This document shows positions 33,592 through 42,978 of a stretch of DNA of 47,979 nt, piece by piece (within the stretch, counting starts at the first letter, position 1; every line of letters begins with the position of its first letter). Under the pieces are notes generated by a model. That model did no database searches. It was not told the origin of the DNA and worked only from the letters and a program-made list of their open reading frames with translations. The translations under genes were made by a program, and so were the position numbers. This DNA comes from an uncultured Eubacteriales bacterium (lineage in GTDB: Bacteria > Bacillota > Clostridia > Lachnospirales > Lachnospiraceae): positions 1-47,979 of the forward strand of contig OMWM01000014.1 of assembly GCA_900314775.1 (NCBI GenBank), written 5' to 3'.

Positions 33592-36500
33592 ATGCAAAGC
33601 GATAACAAACCTTATCAGCAAGTACAAAACGAACATGACGCCTGCGGTATCGGCATGGTTGTCAATATTGACGGTCATGCGGATCAAGGTGTTCTTGATG
33701 ATGCGCTTCACATTGTGGAAAAGCTGGAGCACAGGGCCGGCAAGGACGCAGACGGCAAGGTCGGAGACGGTGTAGGTATACTGCAGCAGATTTCGCATAA
33801 ATTTTTCAGCAAAGCGGTGAAGGAACTGGGCTTCCAAGTCGGCGATCAGGGCGATTACGGCATCGGCATGTTTTTCTTTACCCAGGACAACATGAAGCGG
33901 ATGTTTGCCATGCGTATGATCGAAATCGTAGCCCAGAAGAACGGAATGAAGTTCCTCGGCTGGCGTGAAGTGCCGACCGACAGTTCGATTCTCGGCAAGA
34001 GAGCACTGGACTGCATGCCTTGCATCATGCAGTGCTTTATCGAGCGGCCGGCAGACATTCAGCCGGGCCGTGAATTTGACAAACGGCTTTATGTGGCGCG
34101 CCGTGAAATCGAGCAGAGCTCGGAAGACTGCTATGTCTGCTCGATGTCTTCCAGAACCATCGTCTACAAGGGTATGTTTCTGGTCGGACAGCTCAGAAAA
34201 TTCTACAAGGATCTGCAGGACCCGGATTACGAGACAGCCGTCGCGATCGTGCATTCCCGTTTCTCAACCAATACGACACCGAGCTGGGAGCGTGCCCATC
34301 CTTACAGACTGATCGCCCATAACGGCGAGATCAATACGATCCGGGGCAATATCGACAGGATGCTTGCCCGTGAAGAGACCATGAAACCTGGCTTTTCCGG
34401 AGAAGATATGGCTGCCGCTGGCCATGATGATGCTGATCCCGGAGCCATGGAAGCACAATCGTGCGATGAGCGATTCCAGAAGAAATTTCTACCATTATTA
34501 TGCAACTATGATGGAGCCGTGGGACGGACCGGCCGCCATCCTGATTACGGACGGCGACATAGCCTGTGCCACGCTGGACCGCAACGGCCTGCGCCCGTCA
34601 AGATATTATGTGACGGATAACGGCCGGCTGATCCTGTCTTCGGAAGTCGGTGTTCTCGATATCGACCCTGCGCATATCGTGAAAAAGTCCAGACTGGAAC
34701 CGGGACGCATGCTCGTCGTGGATATGAAAAAGAAAAGAATCATTTCTGATGATGAGGTCAAATCCAGCTACGCGCAGGCGCAGCCGTACGGTGAATGGCT
34801 CGATCGTTCCCTGATTCATCTCTCAGAACTGAAAATCCCGAATAAGAAAATTCCGGTGTACCCGCAGCAGGTACGCGATAAACTTTATAAGGTATTCGGC
34901 TATACCTATGAGGATGTCAACGAAAATATCCTGAAAATGGCCGAAAACGGCGTGGAGCCGACGGCTTCGATGGGACACGACGTCCCGCTGGCGGTGCTGT
35001 CCTCGAAGCATCAGCTCCTGTTTAACTATTTCAAGCAGCTGTTTGCACAGGTTACCAATCCGCCGATTGACTCCCTCCGCGAGAAGATTGTGACGGATAC
35101 CACGGTCTACATCGGCTCCGACGGCGATATTCTGAACGAGTCACCGGATAACTGCCGTGTGCTGGAAATCAATCACCCGATCCTGACCGGTGTCGATATG
35201 ATCAAGATCAAGGCACTCGATAAGCCCGGTTTTCACACACGCACCGTCTCGATGCTGTATTTCAAGAACATGCGCATGGAACGTGCGATTGACCAGCTGC
35301 TCGTGACCATCGACCATGTCGTCGAGGAAGGCGTGAACATCATCATCCTCTCCGACAGAGGCGTCGATGAAAACCATGTGCCGATTCCGTCGCTCCTTGC
35401 GGTTTCCGCGGTTGAGCAGCATCTGGTGCGGACAAGAAAGAGAACCAGCGTATCGCTGATTCTGGAAAGCGGCGAGCCGCGTGACGTGCATCAGATCGCG
35501 ACATTGCTTGGCTTCGGTGCCCGCGCAATCTATCCGTATCTTGCGCATGAGTGCATCGGCGAGCTGATCGATCTCGGCATCCTGGACAAGGATTATCATA
35601 CGGCGGTCGATGATTATAACAATGCACTGCTCTCGGGTGTCGTCAAAATTGCGGCGAAGATGGGTATTTCGACCATTCAGTCGTATCAGTCGGCGAGAAT
35701 CTTCGAGGCAGTCGGCCTGAACGATGATTTCATAGAGAAATATTTTACCGGTATAGTGAGCCGTGTCGGCGGTATCGGTATCAAGGAAATAGAAGAGGGT
35801 GTCATGTGGCGCCACAATCACGCTTTCGACCCGCTCGGCCTCGCGGTCGATACGACACTCGACAGCAGCGGCTTCCACAGCCTGCGCAGCGGCAAGGACA
35901 AAGAGGACCATCTCTACAGTCCGGAAACCATTATCAAACTGCAGCGCGCGGTGCGTGACGGCAGCTACGAGGAATTCCGCGAATATACAGATCTGGTCGA
36001 CGATGAGCGGCGGCCGCATACGCTCCGCGGCCTGATGGATTTTGTCTGGTCTGATCAGCCGGTGCCGCTCGAAGAAGTTGAGCCTGTCTCCTCGATTGTA
36101 AAGCGTTTCAAGACGAGTGCGATGTCGTTCGGCGCCCTTTCCGAGGAAGCCCACGAGACACTTGCCATCGCGATGAATTCGATCGGGGCCCGGTCCAATA
36201 CCGGTGAAGGCGGTGAGGCGGTTGAGCGCTATGGTACGATTAAGAATTCGGCGATCAAGCAGGTCGCATCCGGCCGTTTCGGTGTCACCAGCGCTTACCT
36301 GAATAGCGCGCAGGAAATTCAGATCAAGATGGCACAGGGCGCGAAGCCTGGTGAAGGCGGCAACCTGCCGGGCAAAAAGGTATACCCGTGGATTGCCAGA
36401 ACAAGATGCTCGACGCCGGGCGTACAGCTGATTTCCCCGCCGCCGCATCACGATATCTACTCGATAGAGGACCTTGCGCAGCTGATTTACGATCTGAAAA

Positions 36501-37945
36501 ATGCGAACCGCGATGCCAGCATTTCCGTCAAGCTCGTTTCCGAAAACGGTGTCGGCACCATCGCCTCCGGCGTTGCCAAGGCCGGTGCGCAGGTCATCCT
36601 GATTTCCGGCTACGACGGCGGAACCGGTGCCGCACCGATCAATTCGATTCACAATGCGGGACTCCCTTGGGAGCTCGGTATCTCCGAAGTGCACCAGAGC
36701 CTGATTGAAAACGGACTCCGAAGCCGTGTCCTCCTGGAAACGGACGGTAAGCTGATGACAGGCCGCGACGTTGCGATTGCGGCGCTGCTCGGTGCGGAAG
36801 AGTTCAGTTTCGGTACGGCACCGCTGATCTGCATGGGCTGCATGATGATGCGCGCATGCTCCAAGGATACCTGTCCGGTCGGCATTGCCACACAGAACAA
36901 GGAGCTGCGCAAACGTTTCCGCGGCAAACCGGAACACGTGGTGAATTTCATGTATTTCGTCGCACAGCAGCTGCGGGAGATCATGGCAAAGCTCGGCTGC
37001 AGGACGGTGGAAGAGATGATCGGCCATACCGACAAGCTGAAAGTCAGAGACAATCCGGTTACGAAGAGAGCCGGCATGGTGGATCTGTCAAAGATTCTGG
37101 ATCCGAAATACAGCAATGCACCAAAAAGCCATTTTGACCCGAAGGATGTCTACGATTTCAAACTGGAAAAGACACTGGATGATTCCGTGCTGATTCCAGC
37201 ATTCCGCAAGGCAGATCAGAATGGCATGCTCGGACACACCGAACCGCTGTCAATCAAGGTTTCCAGCACTGACCGTGCATTCGGCACGATGCTCGGCTCC
37301 GTCATTACCAGAAAATATAAGGATACCCTGCCGGATGATTCCTTTATCGTCAATGCACAGGGCGGCGGCGGCCAGTCCTTCGGCGCGTTTATTCCGAAAG
37401 GGCTCACGATCCGTCTGACCGGTGATTCCAATGATGGTTTCGGCAAGGGACTGTCGGGCGGCCATCTGGTTCTGGTACCGCCGGAGAAGAGAGGGTACGA
37501 GGCAGGCAGCAATATCATTGTCGGCAATGTGGCGCTGTACGGCGCGACGAGCGGCAAGGCCTATATCTGCGGCATGGCCGGTGAACGTTTCTGCATCCGC
37601 AATTCCGGCGCCACGGCAGTTGTCGAAGGCTGCGGCGACCACGGACTGGAATACATGACGCGCGGCACGGCCGTTATTATCGGACCGACAGGCAAGAACC
37701 TGGCGGCCGGCATGAGCGGCGGCGTGGCCTACGTCCTGGATGAAGATCATTCATTATACAAGCGTATGAACAAGGATATGGCAGAGCTGGAAGAGCTGGA
37801 CGAGCAATGGGACGGCCGCAGGCTCCGCGAAATTCTTGAAGACTATTATAAGGAAACAGGTTCAGAGCGCGCGGCAGCAATACTCGGCGATTATGAGAAC
37901 TGTCTTCATAATTTCAAGAAGATTGTTCCGCTGAGAGAAGACTGA
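33592..37945 (+). pseudogene. gltB: Glutamate synthase large subunit, broken by a deletion with frameshift
   Basis: The N-terminal part (33592-34410 in frame) is the glutaminase domain, with the mature Cys start at ACGIGMV, HNGEINTIRGNIDRMLAREETM, then GFSGEDM. The frame then shifts by one: LPLAMMMLIPEPWKHNRAMSD resumes at 34412 and continues to 37945 with the FMN domain, the 3Fe-4S cysteines in CMGCMMMRACSKDTCPVGIAT, and the C-terminal glycine-rich helix. In intact GltB some tens of residues (the SDSAMLDN-type segment) lie between these pieces. They are missing here and the gap is not a multiple of three. The ATG at 34424 has no ribosome site. Either a true inactivation or an assembly error. 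Confidence 0.85.
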
Positions 37946-37962
37946 GCAGACGGGAGGAACAT

Positions 37963-39432
37963 ATGGGTAAGCCAACAGGTTTTCTTGAATATCAAAGAGA
38001 AGATAATTTTGAGATATCCCCGGAGAGGCGGACAAAAAATTTTTATGAATTTCATAATCCTCTTAACGAAGAGGAACGGCGCAAGCAGGGCGCACGCTGC
38101 ATGAACTGCGGCGTCCCGTTCTGCCAGTCCGCCATGAAGCTTCACGGCATGGTTACCGGCTGTCCGCTGCACAATCTGATTCCGGAATGGAATGATTATA
38201 TCTATAAAAATCATATCCGGCATGCACTTTCCCGTCTCCTGAAGACGAGTGATTTTCCGGAATTCACAGGCAGGGTCTGCCCGGCACTTTGCGAGAAGGC
38301 ATGCACGAACGGACAGGACTCCGATCCGGTTACCATACGGGACAATGAGCTGTATCTGATTGAGTCAGCCTTTGCCCAGGGCTATATTCAGCCGATGATT
38401 CCGGCTGTCCGCAGCGGACGGCGCGTCGCGGTTGTCGGCAGCGGCCCGTCCGGACTGGCTGTCGCCAATGAGCTGAATCACAGAGGCCACAGCGTGACGG
38501 TATTCGAGCGCGATGACCGGGTGGGCGGTCTGCTGATGTACGGCATTCCGAATATGAAACTGGATAAAAAGGTGATTGAAAGACGTAGAAAGCTGATGGA
38601 GCAGGAAGGCGTCGTATTCAAAACCGGCGTCAATGTAGGAGTGGACGTGACCGCGCAGGAACTGCAGGATGAATATGATGCGGTTGTCCTTTGCTGCGGT
38701 GCCAAGCAAGCGAGAAGTCTGCAGCTCGAAGGTGCGGAAGGCGCCAGCGGCATCAGCTATGCCGTGGATTTCCTCTCCGGCGTCACAAAGAGCCTGTTAA
38801 ACAGCAATCTCAAGGACAGCCGGTATATACCGGTGCGAAACAAAGATGTTGTCATCGTCGGCGGCGGCGATACCGGCAACGACTGCATCGGCACGGTGAT
38901 CCGTCTCGGATGCCGCTCTGTGACGGCGATTGAGATGATGCCGAAGCCGCCGGCTGAAAGAGCAGAGGATAATCCGTGGCCGGAATGGCCGAAAACGCTG
39001 AAAACAGACTACGGCCATCAGGAGGCCATCTGGAAATTCGGCCATGACCCGCGCATTTTCAGCACAACGGTGAAAAAGGCCTATACGGAAAAGGGCGTGC
39101 TGAAGGGCATTCAGACCGTGCAGGTCAAAATGGAAGGCCGCACCATGAAGGAGATTCCGGGAACAGAAAAAGATCTCGGCTGTGACCTCCTGCTGATTGC
39201 AGCCGGCTTTACCGGATGCGAGAAATATACAGCGGATGCTTTCGGCGTGCGTCTCACAAAGCGCAATGCAGTCGCAACGCAGCCGGACCGGTACAGTACG
39301 GATAAGAAAGGTATTTTCACGGCCGGCGATATGCACCGCGGACAATCGCTTGTCGTATGGGCGGTAGCGGAAGGCAGAGCCTGCGCAAGAGAAGTGGATG
39401 AATATCTGATGGGCTACACCACGATGAACTGA
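37963..39432 (+). CDS. gltD: Glutamate synthase small subunit
   Basis: 489 residues, complete. The N-terminal domain has the cysteines for the 4Fe-4S clusters (RCMNCGVPFCQS, GCPLHNLIPEWN, RVCPALCEKACTNG). The FAD loop is VAVVGSGPSGLAVANEL and the NADPH loop VVIVGGGDTGNDCIGT. It feeds electrons from NADPH to GltB. It follows gltB after 17 bases with AGACGGGAGG before the ATG. It has no defect of its own, in contrast to gltB. GltD-like subunits can also serve other reductases, so it could remain useful. Confidence 0.96.
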   Translation: MGKPTGFLEYQREDNFEISPERRTKNFYEFHNPLNEEERRKQGARCMNCGVPFCQSAMKLHGMVTGCPLHNLIPEWNDYIYKNHIRHALSRLLKTSDFPEFTGRVCPALCEKACTNGQDSDPVTIRDNELYLIESAFAQGYIQPMIPAVRSGRRVAVVGSGPSGLAVANELNHRGHSVTVFERDDRVGGLLMYGIPNMKLDKKVIERRRKLMEQEGVVFKTGVNVGVDVTAQELQDEYDAVVLCCGAKQARSLQLEGAEGASGISYAVDFLSGVTKSLLNSNLKDSRYIPVRNKDVVIVGGGDTGNDCIGTVIRLGCRSVTAIEMMPKPPAERAEDNPWPEWPKTLKTDYGHQEAIWKFGHDPRIFSTTVKKAYTEKGVLKGIQTVQVKMEGRTMKEIPGTEKDLGCDLLLIAAGFTGCEKYTADAFGVRLTKRNAVATQPDRYSTDKKGIFTAGDMHRGQSLVVWAVAEGRACAREVDEYLMGYTTMN

Positions 39433-39457
39433 CAGCAGGTACAAAGGTATAAAAGCG

Positions 39458-39492
39458 AAGAGGAGGGATCGAAGCGGTCCCTCCTCTTTCTT
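39458..39492 (+). terminator. Terminator after gltD
   Basis: Perfect 11-base stem AAGAGGAGGGA/TCCCTCCTCTT (39458-39468 and 39478-39488) with a nine-base loop and TCTTT. Confidence 0.88.
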
Positions 39493-39522
39493 TGAAGCGG
39501 CATGCAGATGCCGCCCTCTTCG

Positions 39523-40062
39523 TTACAGACAGAGCTGCAGACTGAGCGGTGCGCAGGACAGAATGCGCCTCTTCAGGCTGGCATGGGTATCGGCCTGCCC
39601 GCTCTGCAGGTATTTGCGCAGATAGCCGGCGATGCCGTACAGATAGATATCGACAGCTGCGCGCAGCTCCTCGGTAAGCGGTATGCCGTAATGTTCGCTG
39701 ATATAGCCGGTAAGGGCATTGGAGAGCTGTGCATGCATGGTATCGCAGAAATTATTCAGTCCGCGCTCGGTAAGCAGGTGGCAGAAAAAATCCGGATACA
39801 GCTCGATAACGGCAACACCGTCATCGATGATATCCTGCAGCGTCGGCTGGTCCGTGCGCTGGTCAAGCTGCGCGTGCAGCATGGCAGCAGATGCGTCGCG
39901 GATCAGATCGTAGATATCGCGGTAGTAATTGTAGAAAGTAGCGATACTGACCCTGCAGTTGCGTGCCGTCTCTGTAACGGTTACTTTATGGAACGGTTTT
40001 TCAGAAACCAGTTCGATAACGGATTCCCGCAGCAGGTCTGCGGAAGATTTTTTTTCGATCAC
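39523..40062 (-). CDS. TetR/AcrR family transcriptional regulator
   Basis: 179 residues. The N-terminal helix-turn-helix is VTVTETARNCRVSIATFYNYYRDIYDLI (about residues 27-54), typical of TetR proteins. The C-terminal ligand domain resembles the TetR_C_8 type common in low-GC Firmicutes. GTG 40062 is the start, with GGAGGT seven bases before it. No efflux pump lies next to it. The gene upstream on the same strand encodes a small protein of unknown role. Target and ligand unknown. Confidence 0.9.
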   Translation of the reverse strand: MIEKKSSADLLRESVIELVSEKPFHKVTVTETARNCRVSIATFYNYYRDIYDLIRDASAAMLHAQLDQRTDQPTLQDIIDDGVAVIELYPDFFCHLLTERGLNNFCDTMHAQLSNALTGYISEHYGIPLTEELRAAVDIYLYGIAGYLRKYLQSGQADTHASLKRRILSCAPLSLQLCL

Positions 40063-40174
40063 GACGACCTCCAGACATAGCTTGAATTCATAAGGAAATA
40101 TGTATATCTGGATTATTTTATCGGCCGTAAATTGTCTGCCAGGGCTTCCTTATGAAGAGCCCCGATACAGATTG

Positions 40175-40405
40175 TTATTTTGTATTTCTGATGAGTTCCA
40201 GAGTCTCGACGTCATCGGCATTCACACGGATGTTGCACTTATATTCCTTTCCCTCCGGGGAAATGACCTTCATCTCGATGATGGCGTTTTCGCGGATGGC
40301 ATTGGTGCCTGCGTCCTGCAGAAACGGCATCACCTTCGGATGATCCTGCACGAATACGTTATAGCGCTCGCGGAGCTTCAGAATCTTTTTCGGGCTGGCA
40401 GCCAT
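40175..40405 (-). CDS. Small conserved-looking protein, unrecognised
   Basis: 76 residues, soluble: basic N-terminal helix (SPKKILKLRERYN), then a beta-rich part (AIIEMKVISPEGKEYKCNIRVNADDVETLELI). It starts at ATG 40405 behind GGGAGGTGAAAGC, a good ribosome site, so it is very likely real. The in-frame ATG at 40414 lies within that ribosome site. It is upstream of the TetR gene on the same strand (112-base gap) and divergent from a membrane protein. Function unknown. Confidence 0.75.
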   Translation of the reverse strand: MAASPKKILKLRERYNVFVQDHPKVMPFLQDAGTNAIRENAIIEMKVISPEGKEYKCNIRVNADDVETLELIRNTK

Positions 40406-40492
40406 TGCTTTCACCTCCCAATGTGGTATTATTATTTATTGTATCGCATTTTTACATCTGCGGCAAAAAAATTTAAAAAGGAACAAATTATT

Positions 40493-40969
40493 ATGAAATC
40501 AGGCGCTTATACTGTTGTAAGAATTATTTTATATGCCTCGATGGCGGTCCTCGGCGTTCTTGCCGCTGCCATGCTGATCACCTATGCGATGGATCCGTAT
40601 GCGGAGACGAAGATGTTCGCGCTGTATCCGTTTGTGATCGCGGCAGCTGTTTTTATTGAACTCATTCTCTGGCAGTGTACGGCGGTAATCCGCAATTCGG
40701 CGGCCGGCCGCGGCGTATCTCTGGACAGTGCGCGGCACCTGCATCGGATGGAACAGTTCCTGGGGCTGCTCGGCATGGCGGCAGCTTTGGTGATCCCGGT
40801 TGCGGTTGCCTTTGATCTGACGAATAAAGTGATAATTTCCGTGGCGGCGCTGGCTGTCCTCGCGGTGACGGTAATAGTGACGGTGCGGATCGACCGGATT
40901 ATGAAGGCGGTGCTGGCGAAGTTCCATGCGGAAGACTATTTCGACAAAAAGGAAGACACAAAGCGTTAA
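40493..40969 (+). CDS. Four-helix membrane protein, unrecognised
   Basis: 158 residues with four hydrophobic helices (about 8-28, 42-62, 86-106, 113-133) and a charged C-terminus (HAEDYFDKKEDTKR). I recognise no domain. The arrangement resembles small DUF2975-like membrane proteins, though without enough motif support to name it. ATG 40493 follows AAAGGAAC. A much longer reading frame upstream (from 40100) overlaps the minus-strand gene and is not credible. Confidence 0.72.
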   Translation: MKSGAYTVVRIILYASMAVLGVLAAAMLITYAMDPYAETKMFALYPFVIAAAVFIELILWQCTAVIRNSAAGRGVSLDSARHLHRMEQFLGLLGMAAALVIPVAVAFDLTNKVIISVAALAVLAVTVIVTVRIDRIMKAVLAKFHAEDYFDKKEDTKR

Positions 40970-41040
40970 TGCCGCGTTAACACGATAATGTCAGACAATT
41001 CCGAATATTTAAAAACAGCAAAAATATTTTCAAAAAACTA

Positions 41041-41069
41041 TTGACAAATACATACAAAGACTGTAATAT
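41041..41069 (+). promoter_or_regulatory. Promoter of the gene-less unit at 41076-41330
   Basis: TTGACA (41041-41046) and TAATAT (41064-41069) with a 17-base spacer, in an AT-rich region. A second TATAAT overlaps at 41069-41074. Confidence 0.65.
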
Positions 41070-41075
41070 ATAATC

Positions 41076-41330
41076 AGAAAAGGAAATAAACAGAAAGACA
41101 CTTAAAGGAGGGTCAGTCCAATGGGATAACTTGATCAGGGATACTGATAAGATGATAGTGAAGTGGAAACGACATACCAGAACAAATGTAAAACCCATAG
41201 TGATGAAATAAGTAAAATGACTCGATTTAAGTGAATAAAGATAAAGGAGGTTATAAAGTGAAACTTCAGGATATTCATTAAAAGGGCTATCTGAATTGCG
41301 CAGGAAGTTCAGGTAGCCCTTAACCTTTGT
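41076..41330 (+). ncRNA. Candidate small RNA or micro-ORF transcript
   Basis: This unit has its own promoter and terminator but no normal gene. AAAGGAGG at 41105 leads to a two-codon ORF (ATG GGA TAA, 41121-41129). A second AAAGGAGG near 41243 leads to the seven-codon GTG ORF VKLQDIH (41258-41281), whose stop touches the terminator stem. Between them a 19-residue very basic ORF starts at ATG 41152 (MIVKWKRHTRTNVKPIVMK, stop at 41209) with a poor ribosome site. It could be a regulatory RNA, a leader whose gene was lost, or a source of tiny peptides. No Rfam family recognised by eye. Confidence 0.45.
41282..41330 (+). terminator. Terminator of the gene-less unit
   Basis: 14-base arms AAGGGCTATCTGAA and TTCAGGTAGCCCTT (41282-41295 and 41308-41321, one wobble) with a 12-base loop, followed by a moderately T-rich tract to TTTGTTTTAA. 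Confidence 0.8.
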
Positions 41331-41414
41331 TTTAATATGGAAAAAGCAGGCAGGATCAACGGGTACGAATCGGATCCGTTTTTTTTATGCCTGAAAATGA
41401 AATCCGTTGGATCT

Positions 41415-41476
41415 GTTCACTCAGGTGAACAGATTTTGTTCACTCAAGTGAACAGAAAAAGTTCAGTCGACTGAAC
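41415..41476. repeat. Three palindromes at exact 23-base spacing
   Basis: GTTCACTCAGGTGAAC (41415-41430), GTTCACTCAAGTGAAC (41438-41453) and the fully self-complementary GTTCAGTCGACTGAAC (41461-41476). Starts are exactly 23 bases apart, and linkers differ in sequence (AGATTTT, AGAAAAA). This looks like a multi-site operator for a dimeric repressor. As RNA it would be three tandem hairpins. It lies about 120 bases before the SprT-like gene and the dead-recombinase gene. Confidence 0.85.
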
Positions 41477-41490
41477 TGAAGCGGAAAAGC

Positions 41491-41526
41491 CAGGCAGCCC
41501 CTGCGGCGCCTGTACATTTTTTATTC
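41491..41526 (+). terminator. Possible terminator downstream of the palindromes
   Basis: CAGGC/GCCTG arms (41491-41495 and 41508-41512) with TACATTTTTTATT after. A similar weak hairpin AACGG/CCGTT followed by T8 lies before the palindromes at 41358-41386. Both stems are short. Confidence 0.35.
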
Positions 41527-41597
41527 CATAAACATGACAGTATTAAACATATTGTTAAATAAAAGACATACAGTACATGTATGCGAGGAGGAAGAGT

Positions 41598-41987
41598 ATG
41601 AGAACAGAGGAGACACTGAAGCAGTGGTATAATGAAGTGGAAGAAGACATCAGAGAGTGCGGGATTGAGATCGGCCGCGTCTCGGTGTTCCGGCTCAACG
41701 GAAGATTGAAACGGGCTCTGGGACAGTGCAAGGTAATCATGAACGGCTATGAAATTTCACTGAACCGGTGTATGCTGCTGAGCAAGGTTCCGGAACAGGA
41801 AGTGAAAAATACGATCGCCCATGAGCTGCTGCACACCTGTCCGGAATGCATGAACCACGGTAAGAAATGGAAAGCGGCCGCGGCGGTGCTGATGAGCAGG
41901 AAACCCTGCTATACGATCAGCCGCACGGTGGATGTCAGCAGACTGAACTGCGACGCGATTGACCTGGGATATCGCTGCGTGGAGTGA
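41598..41987 (+). CDS. SprT-like zinc metalloprotein
   Basis: 129 residues. The metal site IAHELLHTCPECMNHGKKW has HExxH (H75, E76, H79) and a third histidine in NHG, as in SprT/YgjP-type domains (PF10263 or DUF45). Small SprT domains are related to DNA-protein crosslink protease Spartan. Bacterial stand-alone copies are uncharacterised. ATG 41598 follows GAGGAGGAAGAGT. The in-frame ATG at 41577 has no ribosome site and overlaps a CATACA/TGTATG inverted repeat. It lies five bases before the next gene, so the two form an operon. Confidence 0.85.
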   Translation: MRTEETLKQWYNEVEEDIRECGIEIGRVSVFRLNGRLKRALGQCKVIMNGYEISLNRCMLLSKVPEQEVKNTIAHELLHTCPECMNHGKKWKAAAAVLMSRKPCYTISRTVDVSRLNCDAIDLGYRCVE

Positions 41988-41991
41988 AACT

Positions 41992-42909
41992 ATGTATAAC
42001 AGTGAGATAAAAAAGAGATATATTTCCGAAAAGGAATCCGGAATCAGAATAAATCCTTATATCATGCCGGCATTATTTGAGAAGACGGCAGCGTATGAAG
42101 AAGCGGCGGGCAAAGATGTCTGCAATTTCAGCGCTTCGCAGGCGGCAGAGATGCTGAATGCTTTTGGAAGCCATTCGATTAATTCGGTCAACGTCAATGT
42201 CAGCATGCTGAAACAGTATACCGACTGGTGTATACAGCAGGGTATTGCGGCGCATCCGCAGAATCCGTATAAAGGCATCAGCGCGGATCTTGCCTTCCGC
42301 AGAGAGTATTACGAAAAACGGGTCTGGAGCCGGGAACAGGTACTTGCGTGCTGCCGGGATCTGCCGGATTTCTGCGATCGTTTTATCCTGCTTGGCCTGT
42401 TTGAAGGCATCAAAGGGAAAAATTACTGCGAGTTTACGATGATGAAGCGGGCGGATATTGATTCTGCGCGCCGCACGATCGGTCTGTACGGCAGAGGACC
42501 CTGCATTTTTTCAGAAGAATTATGCCGGCTTGGCATAAAATCCGCCGATGAATATTATTATCACACGCTCAGCGGGGACAGATCGATCCCTTTCCCGCCG
42601 GATGATGACCACGTCATCAAGGCGCAGAGAAATGCCATGGAGCGCGCCGATCTTTTCAGAAAGGGCAGACGGGTGTATACCGCCCTTAACAGGATTTTCC
42701 GCTTTATCGGTGCGGACCCCGACATGAATGCGCAGACCGTCGCCGAGTCGGGCATGATTGACATGATCAAAAGGCGGAGCAGGGAAAATGGCATGTCAGC
42801 GCAGGCGTATCTCTACTCGTCCTCTTTTTCCGAAGTGGAAAAGCAGTATGATACGCATATCGTCAAGGCGCATTTTATTAAAAAGTACGGCGGGCTGCTT
42901 ACGCCGTGA
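41992..42909 (+). CDS. Integrase-fold protein lacking catalytic residues (possible MrpR-type repressor)
   Basis: 305 residues. An N-terminal SAM-like core-binding helix bundle (about 8-95) precedes a domain with the tyrosine-recombinase outline: FCDRFILLGLFEGIKGKNYCEFTMMKRADID matches the first catalytic box, but the arginine is replaced by lysine. The later HxxR-H and tyrosine boxes are absent. So it should bind DNA and not recombine it. MrpR of phage SP-beta is such a recombinase-derived repressor, and this protein looks like a relative, which is inference. It has no good ribosome site and probably relies on translation of the SprT-like gene. Confidence 0.7.
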   Translation: MYNSEIKKRYISEKESGIRINPYIMPALFEKTAAYEEAAGKDVCNFSASQAAEMLNAFGSHSINSVNVNVSMLKQYTDWCIQQGIAAHPQNPYKGISADLAFRREYYEKRVWSREQVLACCRDLPDFCDRFILLGLFEGIKGKNYCEFTMMKRADIDSARRTIGLYGRGPCIFSEELCRLGIKSADEYYYHTLSGDRSIPFPPDDDHVIKAQRNAMERADLFRKGRRVYTALNRIFRFIGADPDMNAQTVAESGMIDMIKRRSRENGMSAQAYLYSSSFSEVEKQYDTHIVKAHFIKKYGGLLTP

Positions 42910-42923
42910 AATGGCAGAAAAAT

Positions 42924-42965
42924 AAGCTGCCTGCGCATTGCGGAAAATGCGCAGGCAGCTTTTAT
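42924..42965 (+). terminator. Strong terminator after the integrase-fold gene
   Basis: Perfect 16-base stem AAGCTGCCTGCGCATT/AATGCGCAGGCAGCTT (42924-42939 and 42946-42961) with a six-base loop and T-rich end. It can also serve the convergent antiporter gene. Confidence 0.93.
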
Positions 42966-42978
42966 GCCTTTATAGAAT

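Noticed and set aside
35141..37027. 628-codon ORF on the minus strand inside gltB
   Set aside because: It mirrors the codon pattern of gltB, shows no recognisable motif and has no ribosome site. It is an antisense shadow.
34424..37945. Second half of gltB as a separate gene
   Set aside because: The ATG has no ribosome site and begins inside a conserved GltB segment. The missing residues between the halves point to a deletion, and this also argues against a programmed frameshift.
40100..40492. N-terminal extension of the membrane protein at 40493
   Set aside because: The extension runs opposite a minus-strand gene with a good ribosome site, and ATG 40493 has its own AAAGGAAC.
41415..41476. 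Short CRISPR array
   Set aside because: The linkers are only seven bases, the repeats differ from each other and no cas gene is near.
41992..42909. Active tyrosine integrase marking a mobile element
   Set aside because: The catalytic arginine, HxxR and tyrosine boxes are missing, and no attachment-site repeats or other mobility genes flank it.
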